In this document: one piece after another, positions 33,990 to 43,823 of the stretch
Layout of the letters: each line of letters begins with the position of its first letter
How positions within the stretch are numbered: the first letter of the stretch is position 1
Assembly (NCBI GenBank): GCA_905221605.1
Contig: CAJNDS010002268.1
Coordinates: forward strand, 629,232-693,231
Direction of reading: 5' to 3'
Source of the DNA: Symbiodinium natans
Lineage: Eukaryota > Sar > Dinophyceae > Suessiales > Symbiodiniaceae
Length of the DNA stretch: 64,000 nt
Translations under genes and position numbers: made by a program
Notes under the pieces: generated by a model
What the model was told of the DNA's origin: nothing
Databases searched by the model: none
The model's input: only the letters and a program-made list of their open reading frames with translations

Positions 33990-36900
33990 ATGGCGGACCT
34001 TCCCGCGTCCCTGGCCGCTTTGCTCGGCTTGGCCCGTGGCCCATCGGAGCGTGTCGAGCGCGGCGGGACCATCACGCTGCTGACGCTGCCCGGCCGTGGG
34101 CTCGTGGGGGCGGCGGTTACGCCCAGCGGCCCGCCCCTGCTCGTGCTGAGAGAGAGAGAGAGAGAGCTTTCAAAGTGTTCTAATTAGAAAGGAGAGTTGA
34201 AAACATCGAGTGGCAATCAAACGAACGAACAAGTGATGATGGGCGACCTGCGCTGTTTGTTTTCCACAATGGGACACAATTGGGCAGGATGCCACGGAAC
34301 GGGGACAGGAGGTCACTGGATGGCACGGGACGAGATGCCACCGGACAGATGCCCTGGTTAGTGGAGCACGTGTGGGACGCCATGGGGCGGGGGATGGCGG
34401 GGGTGGTGGGGCACGTCACGAGTCTGGCGCGGGCACGGGCGTGGGATTGCGCACGTGTTTGTGGGTTTTTTTGGGCTTCCGGCGTGACCTTTTGTCAAAA
34501 TCGGTTCTGGCAGCATATTACAAGCATATGTCAATCGTGTCAACTTCCCTTGAACTCTGTCATTTTCAATCTTTGCCAGGATCAGAGCCGGGCTTCCCAC
34601 TGCCATTGGGCCTGTTGCAGAGCCTGGGCGGCCAGGTCTCCCGCGTGCCGGTCGCTGCCGTAGCCGAGGACATCCGACTCAAATCACTGTCTCAGACAAA
34701 GATACAATGAGGGTTGGGCTCTGTAAGGAGGATGCTGCAGCTGACGCCCTAGGCACCAACATGTGAGACGGTACACACTCTTTCTCGTATGAACTGGCTG
34801 CACGCCGTGGTTTATCATTGTCCTACAGGCGGCATCATGCGCATGATGATGGAGCAGATGGCGCAGATCGCCATGCAGCGCAGCATGGAAGAATCTGGCC
34901 CCAAAGTTCCACCAGCCAGCGAGCGAGTACGAGATGCACTTCCTCGTGTCGTCGTGACGAAGGACCTCGGCCTAGCATGGCTCAGCATGGCACAGCCGCG
35001 GGATACGAGGGTTGGGACGAGAGTTTGGGCATGTGCAGAAAAGGGTGTTTGTTCTGCACGCTCTGAAGGAGGATTTGCTGGATGCCACCAACTCCAAATG
35101 CTCCGTTTGCTTAGAGGCCATGTCACGGCCATGCCTGACCTGCGTCAAGAGCTTTATGTTTTTTTTGCTTTGCTCTGCTTCTTTTGGGGGCGGTTTTTCA
35201 AGCAAGTTGGCCTTGCAGTGCCACACGCCAGGACTACCGGCCCGGCGTTCGTGCCACCAGGTGCCAGGGATGTGCCCGGGATGTGCCGGGGGCACCTCTT
35301 TCGCGCCTTTTTCTCGCGTTGTTTTCTCTCGGACTCTCAGGATGCTCTGCGGCCACCTCTTCTGCACCGCCTGCATTCGGGAATGGCTGCGGGAGGCCAA
35401 CAGCTGCCCCGCCACGCTGCCAGAAGAGAAGCAGAAGAGAAGCAGAAGAGAAGCAGAAGAGAAGCAGAAGAGAAGCAGAAGAGAAGCCTCAGAAGCCTCA
35501 GAAGCCTCAGAAGCCTCAATCCACAAAACTCCTCTTTGTTTCCATGGCATCGCCTGAAGCGGCGCAGTTTGCCAGTGGTAGTAAGGTCTGCCGCTACGAG
35601 CTGGCAACAGACTGCGAAGACTTCGAGAACGGACGCCCCGCACCCAGCTGCTTTAGGGAGCCCTGTGTAACAAGAACCGGCCTTCCGTAAGCGGAACTCC
35701 CGCTACGGAAGGGTCGTCCGTTAACATGAACCACCTGCCCCAGGCTGCCCTTGAGCTAACAAGTAGCCCCGTCGTCTGTCAGCAAATTTGGCAACATGGC
35801 TGTGCCCACGTGGAAGGAGCCCTGTAGATGCAAAGGATTGTTTGGTCTACATGCGGAGGGGCCCGGACAAATGTCCTTATTTGGGTTTCGGAGCTCTGGC
35901 TTTGTCTTCGCATGAGGTGACCGGTCGGTGTGTTTAGGGTAGTCCGTTGCCATGCTTCTCGGTTTATCTCTTGAGTTCCTATCGGGTTCCCACTTGTTTA
36001 ATGCCGCTCTGCATTCCAAGTTTGCCCCAGGGAAGACCCGGATGTCCGGCCGCACGGTGCGCCTTCGCGCAGCCGAGTTAAGAATGCTCCGGATCTCCGA
36101 GCTTCGGAGGCGCGCAATTGGGTCAATGCTTGGCAGTCTGATGCACTGCGCTCCAACTCGCCCAGGCTTATGGACGCACTGGGCGTCTCCGGTGAAGGTG
36201 GGAGGAGTTTCCGGTTCAGACTGTTGCCGTATAGATCAGAGTGTTGCAGCCATGTTGCAGCCTAGGCTGCCTGGAAAGAGCGGACCTTGTGCGCCACTTG
36301 GAGGCCACTCCAGATGTGGAGGTGGCACCCGAAGTGTCAGCGGCGATGGCAGAGAAGCAGCATTGCTACGACTTGCGTGATCTGGAGAAACTGGAGTTGC
36401 CGCTGCTTCGAAATCTCATGGAGCGCCACCGAGTGCCCTTCGATTTGGAGGAGGAGCTTTCTGAGGAGGATGAGCGCAGAGTTGCTCTCCGCTCCTTTGC
36501 TGATTCTGGCTGGATGAGGAAGACTTCCAAGACAACGAACGCTGAGAGCGAGCTTCCAGGCTCCTTGAAAGCGAGTCAGGCAAAGGACGAGACAACCGAG
36601 GGCCGGGGGCAGAAATCGCAGGAACACTGCGAGCAGGCGGTGCAGTTAGACGAAGCAAAAGAAGAAGGGGACGCGGAAAAGAGGAAAGAGCGGAGCAGTG
36701 AGAGAGCCGGAGAGGGCAGCAGTCGGGCTCCGAGCGTGGCGAGCATGGCGAGCCGTGCCAACACGCAGCCGGGCACGCAGCCGGGCGAGGCGGAGCCGGC
36801 GTCCGAAGAGGGGCCCGCCGCAAAGTCCCGAGGCTAGTGTAGGGCCGGTTTAGGATCCTCCGCACTCGTAATGTACTCATGTCTCACACCTCGTCTCCAT

Positions 36901-37166
36901 CCCTGTCTCATCCCTTCCGGATTTTTCTTTTGAAGTTCAGAAGTGGCGTGTGTCGTGTGCCAGGCAAGGCTGCGCGGCCCGCCGAGCCGCCGCCGGTGCG
37001 TCGGCGGCCTCGGCCTGGGCAAGATGCCAACGAGGCCAAGAAAGCGAAGCCTGAACAGACAGCACAGGCTGGGGAAGAGGCAAGGGCCGAGAATGGCACA
37101 AGCACGGAGCCGTCGAGCTCGAGTTCAGCTTCGCCCGCCGTGGCTCCCTCCGGCGAAAGCTTCTGA
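33990..37166 (+). CDS. RING-type E3 ubiquitin ligase, ten exons
   Basis: Proposed exons: 33990-34149, 34580-34675, 34829-34962, 35069-35136, 35341-35410, 35586-35631, 36031-36109, 36166-36197, 36266-36832 and 36964-37166. Exon 3 holds MMMEQMAQIAM and GPKVPPASERV. Exons 4-6 hold the split RING finger (CSVCLEAM, then CGHLFCTACIREWL and NSCP, then VCRYELATD), with the zinc-ligand order C-C-C-H-C-C-C-C expected of RINGs. The text before and after resembles RNF115/RNF126-type ligases. Exons 7-9 give ELRMLRISELRR, LMDALGVSGEG and CLERADLVRHLEA, a SAP-like helical element, then an acidic tail. The last exon is Arg/Pro- then Ser-rich. RING proteins transfer ubiquitin from an E2 to substrates. Donors are GT, GC and GA, acceptors all AG. 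The exon 2 end and the exon 4/5 join are the least certain. Confidence 0.8.
35411..35585. repeat. AGAAGC/CCTCAGAAG repeats inside a RING-gene intron
   Basis: The intron between RING exons 5 and 6 (GC donor at 35411, AG at 35584-35585) contains about seven AGAAGAGAAGC-type units (35425-35485) followed by four CCTCAGAAG units (35487-35518). Confidence 0.7.
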
Positions 37167-37840
37167 GAGCCTTCAGGTCATTTCAAGTATTTTCGAGCGA
37201 ACGTTCAGCCAAGTGGCTGCGGCAGGCTTTGCCCACAATATCTCACAGCGAAAACGAATTGGACTGGTAAACAACATCAAGCGAATTGTATCGAATGCTA
37301 GATCGGTGGAGCCTGCCTACCAATAGCTGGTTTCAAGCACTCGCGCTGCGCCGTTTCAGAATCCCCGGAGAGCACGAAGCTTGCAAGCAGACGAGCAGGC
37401 CTGCTCTTTGCGCACGCGACTGCTGTCCAGCAGTGTCCATAGCAACCGGTGTAACATGGTGTAACCAGTGTCAGAGTAATTAAATCCAGTGGCCAGTCAT
37501 GCTCAAGGCTCCGGGACCCCTCTGCGTCCTGTGACTGGCAATTTTCGTGTGGAAAATGTCTTGACATTCCGGCGCACTTGCAAGACTCTGCGAACATTGG
37601 GAATCAACATGAACTGAGGAGTCGGGAGAGACGCTCCGTCTTCCTCCAGGCACTGGACACAACTGGGGCGAGAGAAGAGCGAGAAAGAGAGACTGGGCCA
37701 TACCCATCTCGGCATAGTGAAAACACCAAAGGTACAGAGGGGGGAGGCCATGTCTTGCCTTGTCGACCGAACCCCACCTTTGGGGGCCAACGAGCCCAGA
37801 ACGCACTCTCAAAATGGGAGGGGCGTCATCACAAACCTCG
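37167..37840. other. No gene recognised downstream of the RING gene
   Basis: Probable 3' flank. Open frames on both strands are short and unrecognised. Confidence 0.4.
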
Positions 37841-37845
37841 GACGA

Positions 37846-37990
37846 CACGCGCCCCTGGGGGCGTCCTCCCTTCGGGGGGTCATGCGTGGGGGAGAGAGAG
37901 AGGGAGAGAGAGAGAGAGAGAACTAACGGACCCGTGGACTTCGCGCGCCCTTAGGGGCAGCCTTCCCTTCGGGGGGGGCTAAGCGTGCAG

Positions 37991-38022
<32 letters not shown>

Positions 38023-38267
38023 GAGGGAGAGAGAGAGAGAGAGGACTGGGAGCGCCTCGGCGAGAGGGGTCCCCTGGGGCCCCCCATGCCCTGCAGAAGA
38101 AAAAGAAGAAGGAGGAGAAGAAGAAGACGACGAGAGAGACAGAGCTGTCACAACGGATGCTGGATCTGGGCGCCCCTCGCACGTGAGGGGGGGGTCCGCT
38201 CCCCTCAAGCCCCGAAGAAGAAGAAGGAGGAGAAGAAGAAGAGAGACAGAGTTTGCGTGTGGAGAGA

Positions 38268-38315
<48 letters not shown>

Positions 38316-38330
38316 GAGAGCATTTGGGCT
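37846..38330. repeat. GC-hairpin plus purine-tract modules, first cluster
   Basis: Four successive modules start near 37848, 37947, 38050 and 38168. Each has a GC-rich inverted-repeat-like head (such as GCGCCCCTGGGGGCG or GCGCGCCCTTAGGGGC, then CTTCGGGGGG) followed by a GA or GAA tract. Pure GA microsatellites fill about 37888-37920, 37990-38043 and 38265-38322. Confidence 0.65.
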
Positions 38331-39829
38331 AGGAAGACTGGCATGCGGGGTGGTAGAGAACCACCAAAGTAGCTACCTCGGGGTGAGGGCTGAAGAATCC
38401 TAAGTGAAAGTAGTGTGGGGGAAGGGGAGGTTGACTTAGTGAGGTTGAGGAAGGATTCTGGGAAAAGGGGGTTTGAGTAGTATGGTGGACCAGTACAGTA
38501 AACATGGGGGCTGTAAGGGTTGACGGGCAAAGGGCGGCAGTATTGAAGAAATTGAGGGGGAAGGGTCAGGTTGACTTCGGATTGTTGAGGCCGGTTTGAG
38601 GTTGGGGTCGTGTGGGATTTGGGGGAGGGACTGGAAAAGGCCGCCAACGTATTGGGGATAGGAGGCCCGCCCAGGGATACAGCGCAGGTGGCGCAGGTGG
38701 TGGGGCCGAAGACCGGCCCGAAAGCGGGTGATAGGAGAACAGACCGGCGCATCAGCGCGGAGCCCTGCTCCATGAAAGAAAGAAAGAGAGCAAACGCGGC
38801 CGGGTCTCCTCCTCTGGAGGGGGCCCTCAAGTGCACAGAAGAAGAAGGAGGAGAAGAAGGACAGGAGACAGGCGGGAAGCAAGAGAGAGCGACAGAGAGA
38901 GAGAACGTTTCATTGAGCTGCTGACTGCTGAGGGGAAACCACTCAAAGTCTAAACTTGGGCGGGATCACATGCCCCATCGTCTCACACAGCGAGGCAATT
39001 GGAGGCACGCCGATTGCACGGTGGGTAGAGACTCTCTGAAGTAAACACACTGTTTCGGGGGAACACCAAAGCGGATGAATGCGCCCTCGTTGAGCAGTTC
39101 CACGGAGACAAGACTCAACCTGGGCGCGCCTGGTGGCGGGGAGCCTGCGGGCTCTTCATGGCTCGTAGAAGGAATAGAGAGTGGAGCGGGGCCAGTGGGG
39201 CTGAGGTTCCTCCATTGAGGGGGAGGGCCTCTTTGCTGAGCAGAAGAAGAGAGGGGTCTTCCATTGTGGAAAAGGAGCGGGGGCGATAATCCATGCACCT
39301 CCAGTGGAGTTCCGACAGATAAACTATGTCGTGTGCATAGGGAGATATAGCGAGGAAGTGTGGTAGATTAAAGGGCGGGAAACCTCATCCCGATCGAGCA
39401 TGCACGTTTTTCCACACGGCTTGACTTTTCGTCCAGAGTGAGGGTTACCGTACAACCAGCGGGGCAGCATCAAGCCCACTATTAACCTACAACGGGGAGA
39501 TCCTACACGGGGGGATAGCCCTAATAGTGTGGACATCAACCCTCCCGCCGCCGACTGGATCCAGCCACCACAACATGGTGGCGCACCAAGAGCCCGGGGG
39601 CCTGCCTCCAGGCCGAAGGCAAGAAAGAGTGAATGAAAATAATGAAAGAAGGAAAGAAAGACAGGAAAATAAAGACGAAAGGTTGTGCCCTCAAGCCACA
39701 AGACAGAGAGAAGAAGAATGTTTCTTCAAGAACTTCTTTCTGAGTCTCTGAGGCCGAAGGCGGTGCAGGCCCCTTGCCGGCAGAAGTGCGGCAACTGGCC
39801 GAACGTGCCAGCAGAGGCGGCAGCAAGAG
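38331..39829. other. No gene recognised; diverged hairpin-purine modules
   Basis: Further weak modules occur near 38806-38880, 39119-39185 and 39583-39670 (GCGCGCCTGGTGGCGGGG and GGGGGCCTGCCTCC followed by GAA-rich stretches). Open frames on the - strand (38966-39298, 39324-39701) are not supported by any domain. Confidence 0.4.
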
Positions 39830-40451
39830 ATGGGCCGTGAGGGAGGGCTGAAGAGAGAGCTGAAGCTGAAGAAGCTGAAGAAACTTAAGAGACAATACGC
39901 TTCACGACACACCGAGATCTCCCCTGCTCAAGGGTCCTGCGCCCCGAGCGACTTGGTGGAGCTGGCCGAGGCAGCGCTTCTACGGGCGCGGCGTTTGCCG
40001 GGCCAGGTGGGGACGGGGGAAGAGACGGAGACTCACGGTTTAGGCATGGTAAGGCTTATAGAGGTAATCATAGGTAATCTTATATACACATCTCATACAG
40101 CTTGGACAACGGCTTGGACAGGGAGATTCAAGTGGTGTCACAATGGTGTGGGATTGAAGAGACCCCTCATTCAGCCCAGATGCTCAGGACACGCTGGCCA
40201 TCCTAACTGCGCTCGAGCGGCAGAATGCAGACGACCCGAGCGTGGTTTCCGACGGGCACCCAGATGTTCCAGATGATCTCGGCAGTGGTATCTTTAAGAT
40301 TTTTCCTGAGACCTGAGATCAAAGGCAACACCTCGGCAGGCTTGCACAAACTCGTGCTTGACCCGAGGCACTGGCAGAGCGCATCGCTGTCCTCGCAGCA
40401 GCAGGGCCCTTGGCTGAACCCGCCCGCCAGCTTGTCTCGACACCGTGGTAG
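39830..40451 (+). CDS. Small multi-exon gene of unknown function
   Basis: Three coding-looking blocks on +. From 39830 the frame reads REGGLKRELKLKKLKKLKRQ, then APSDLVELAEAALLRARRLP, to about 40050. After the AG at 40173-40174, 40175 to about 40310 encodes PDAQDTLAILTALERQNADD and then GSGIFKIFPE. After the AG at 40366-40367 the frame 40368-40451 reads ALAERIAVLAAAGPLAEPAR and ends at a TAG. The start is uncertain, since the first block could itself begin at an acceptor. The Lys/Leu-rich N-terminus and Ala-rich helical C-terminus give no family. Confidence 0.4.
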
Positions 40452-40841
40452 CCCTGCAGCTGTGGCCCATGCTGCACAGAATGCATGGATGACCCTAGAC
40501 GTCTAAGTTCGACTTTGAGCTCTTTTGACACTTGTGTCTTGTGGTTTGAGTTGAGTGAGTCCTGATCGCTCCTCCTCTGGGTATTTTGTGTGATTTGTAC
40601 CGCGGTTGCAGTTCTCACTCCGAGACAAACAGCGACCTACCGCGGCCACGCACTTCTCGGGCGCCGCAGTTTGACCGATTTTCCTAGACGCGCAATGATG
40701 TGTAACTTGTTTTCGAGATGCTTGGGTTCAGCCTCCATGCTTTCCGTTGACGGGATCAGGCCATGCCGTTGGAAGAGGCCCTGGAGGCTTTGATGTTACT
40801 CCGCATGGAGCTCGGAAAAAGAACCAAGAGCGGAGATCCAC

Positions 40842-40864
40842 AGTGTGTGTGTGTGTGTGTGTGT
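40842..40864. repeat. (GT)n microsatellite
   Basis: About eleven GT dinucleotides. Confidence 0.9.
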
Positions 40865-41284
40865 AGAAAGTGGGTGTGTCTTTTGAGGACGGCGCCTCGT
40901 GGAGAACTCTAGCAGGAGAGCATGGGAGCCTCTGAGTACTCGCGACATGATATGACGCGGTCTTGATGTGATGTTAATTGGAGGCGACACGTGGGACCAG
41001 CAGTCCAGGAGCTGGAGCTGAGGCTGCTGGAATGTGCCCAGTACTGATCTTTAAGAGCAAAGACGAGACACACACGCAGAGACAGACAGAGAGACAGCGA
41101 GAGAGAGAGCGAGAGACAGGTGTTTCCGTGGTGTGGGAATCCCGAAGCCGGCTGGCCATATCAGGCGTTAGGTGTCACCGACGGGAACGTGGGGGCCGGC
41201 CCTGGGGCAATGCACCCGGGGAACCACACAACACAGAAGGGCCTAACTGCAGGAGCCCGTCGCTACAATCTCACCCAGACCTGA

Positions 41285-41360
41285 CTCACCTCCGGGCGCG
41301 CCTGGTGCGCGGGGGTTCTCCCCCATGCCCTGCAGAAGAAGAAGAAGACAGAGACCCAAT
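41285..41360. repeat. GC-hairpin plus GAA module, isolated copy
   Basis: GGGCGCGCCTGGTGCGCG is followed by CCCCATGCCCTGCAGAAGAA and a GAA tract. The CCCCATGCCCTGCAGAAGAA part recurs at 38085-38104. Confidence 0.7.
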
Positions 41361-41866
41361 CTGCCCAATCTGCTTCTCTTCGGTCCGATTCGGTCCTTTC
41401 TCGAGGTGCCCGGGAGCCTCACGGTCTTGTCCGGGTCTTGGCGGCGCTGGCTTCAGACACAAAAAGGCCCTCGCAGAGCCACTCAAAGCTCATCATCGAG
41501 CTGGCAGCGATCACCCCACAGCTCCGAGGCAGAAGTGCTCCCTACGAGAAGAGTTGCGGAGTGAGAATGTAGCCTTGTCAAATGCCCTGTCGCCAGGCCT
41601 CAGCTATCATGAGCTGGTGTCTGCTGCGCCTTGGTCGGAACAACTTCAGAAACATCGTCCACCAGTCGGGCCCTGCCTGCATCGCGATTCCGACACAGAG
41701 CACAAATCACCACCTTAAACCCAGGGCAACCCATGGACGGAAGAATATTCATATGCACTCCTTCCCGCTGTCGTCATGATGATTAAGGAGGATTCGGAAG
41801 AGTTGGCATTGTTGGCATGGCTCATGATCTAAACGCCGGTCGGCCGGTCGCCAACGAACCTTGCAG

Positions 41867-42317
41867 GAGCGTTCCAGCTTTGAGATTGCGCTTCAGGAGT
41901 TGTCCTTTGATGCGCTGGACTCGCCAACTGCGCTGTCCGAGTTGCTTCGGCCCTTGCCTCGTGACGGCGCATCCGGCGAGTCCCTTGGAAAATCCAGTGC
42001 CCTGCAAACGTAAGCGCCCCAGGCAGCAGCGAGGCCTCTTCCTTCGAGAGGCAAAAGGGAGAGAGCCTCCTCTTCCCTCTGACCACTCGCCTCTGTGCTT
42101 GTCTTTTTGCTCGTTTAGGGGTAGCAGAGCAGAACTCAGTATGCTGTATCCTCACATTCATTTTCACGTTGTTCGGTCTCAGGCTCCGCTCCGCGCCCTG
42201 CCCAGGGCCCGGCTGATCGCCTTAACCTGTCACCCAGCGCATGTGCTCACATGTTTCAGGCTGCGAGAGCTGCAACAGCTCCACGCGACACAGGCCGGGT
42301 TGTCCCCTCCTGGTTGA
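41867..42317 (+). CDS. Last two exons of an unidentified protein
   Basis: After the AG at 41865-41866 the frame reads ERSSFEIALQELSFDALDSP and then ALSELLRPLPRDGASGE to SALQ. It ends at 42009 before a textbook GTAAGC donor. A 250-base GT-AG intron leads to 42260, where the frame resumes in phase with LRELQQLHATQAGLSPPG and stops at the TGA at 42315-42317. The agreement of phase and splice sites makes this a well-supported 3' end. Upstream exons are probably between 41380 and 41720 but could not be fixed. The family is not recognised; the leucine-rich pattern suggests an all-helical domain. Confidence 0.55.
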
Positions 42318-42739
42318 CCTAGCAGCTAGGAACTCGGGGCTGGGGGCAGGGATGAGCACTTAAAGTTTTACTTGCTTGGCCATCGCGTTTCTGCATGCGT
42401 GCTTCTTGCCACGAATCATCCTGGAACCCAACCTTCCTTGCCAGGACCGGCTTCCTATCAAAACAAGGTTTTTGTCTTGTTAAAATTGCTGACCGAATGC
42501 ATGCGAGATCCCAAATCATTGAAATCATGCCTTCAGTGGGGATCCTAGAAGAGGATACTTATAGGAGTCTGGCTAGGGCAACCGGAGAGAATCCCAGTAG
42601 AATGAGCTTGGTAGCCCCAGACACTTTAATCATGATGGCTTCTGACTCGACAGAACATTGAAAAGGTGAATAACTGCTGATATTAATATTTCAGGCCTAG
42701 CGGCACGGGCCGGCCCCCGCCCCCCAAAACACGAAACCT

Positions 42740-43418
42740 TGAACCTTGGCACTGTCTCTTTCCCTTTGTTTTTGTCCTTTGTCTTTGTCGCTCTCCTCTC
42801 GCTCTCTTTCCCTTTTTCTTTGTCCTTTGTCTTCGTCGCTCTCCCTCGCTCTCTCTCGCTCTCTCGTGTGGTCTTTTTCTGTCTTTGTTTCTTCCTCCCT
42901 CTACTCGCCTGTTTTTCTTTTTCTTTGTCTTTCTATTTCTCCTCTTACTTTTCCCGCGCTTCCTTATTTTTATTTCCTCGTTCTGTTTATCTTTTTGTTT
43001 CTCTTTCTCTTTATTCTCCTGCGCTTCCTTGTTTCCATTTTCTCTTTCTCTTTATCTTCTTGTTTCTCTTTCTCTTTATTCTCTGTCTCTTTATCGTTCT
43101 CTTCATCTTCCTCTTTCTCTTTCTCTTTCTCTTTCTTTTTCATCTTTTCTCCTTCTCTTTTTCTTTTTCTTTCTCTTTCTCTTTCTCTTTCTCTTTCTCG
43201 CTCACCTTTCTTTAGTTTTTCTTTCTCTTGCTGTTGGTCTTTCTCTGTTTCTTTTCCTCTCTCTTTCGCTCCCTCACTCTCCTCTCTCTCTCTCTCTGTT
43301 TTTCTCCTCCCGTTCACCTTTTTGTTCTCCTTCACCTCTCTCTTTTTTCTTTTCTTTCTGTTGCTGTTGGTCTTCCTCAGTCTCTCTCTTTCTCTCTCTT
43401 CTTTGTTTTTTTTAAATA

Positions 43419-43454
<36 letters not shown>

Positions 43455-43578
43455 CCTCTTTATCTTCGCATTTTCTCTTGCTCGTTCATCTTTCTCTTTT
43501 TCGTTCACATTTGTCTCTTTTTCTCTTTCATTCTTCATCTCCTTCTCTCTGTCTCTCTTTCTCCTGCCTTCGCCCCCC
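42740..43578. repeat. Long CT-rich pyrimidine tract
   Basis: About 840 bases of almost only C and T on +, built of CTCTTT, CTTTTTCTTT, TCTCTCTC and TTTGTC words. Frames of up to about 300 codons here encode only Leu/Ser/Phe and are not genes. The mirror-like stretches could form triplex DNA. Confidence 0.9.
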
Positions 43579-43611
43579 CTCCCCCCCCCCCCCCGGCGCG
43601 CGCGCGCGCGC
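43575..43611. repeat. C-run followed by alternating CG
   Basis: CCCCCCTCCCCCCCCCCCCC is followed by GGCGCGCGCGCGCGCGC, a potential Z-DNA segment. Confidence 0.9.
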
Positions 43612-43752
43612 ACCCGCATCAGCAGCATCAGTGGGTTTTTTGGAAGCCCTAAAAACATCCTAAACACGCATTTTGCCTTCGAAAAACCTTCAGAAAACGC
43701 TGTAAACGCGTGTTTTTGTTGCCTGGGAAGCTTTTGGGACCTGGGAAAGGAA

Positions 43753-43769
43753 GCATCATGAGCATCAGC
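43753..43769. repeat. Dispersed 17-mer GCATCATGAGCATCAGC
   Basis: Exact reverse complement of 9570-9586. It lies between the pyrimidine tract and the 42 bp array. Confidence 0.6.
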
Positions 43770-43823
43770 GGCCTCCCCCAGGCCATCCATTATATGTGCT
43801 TGAATGCTGGCCTGCCCACGAAA

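Noticed and set aside
38966-39701. Two - strand ORFs of 110-125 codons
   Set aside because: No domain, no splice context, and they overlap hairpin-purine modules.
42746-43663. 305-codon ORF rich in Leu, Ser and Phe
   Set aside because: It lies wholly in a CT tract; all three frames are open and low-complexity.
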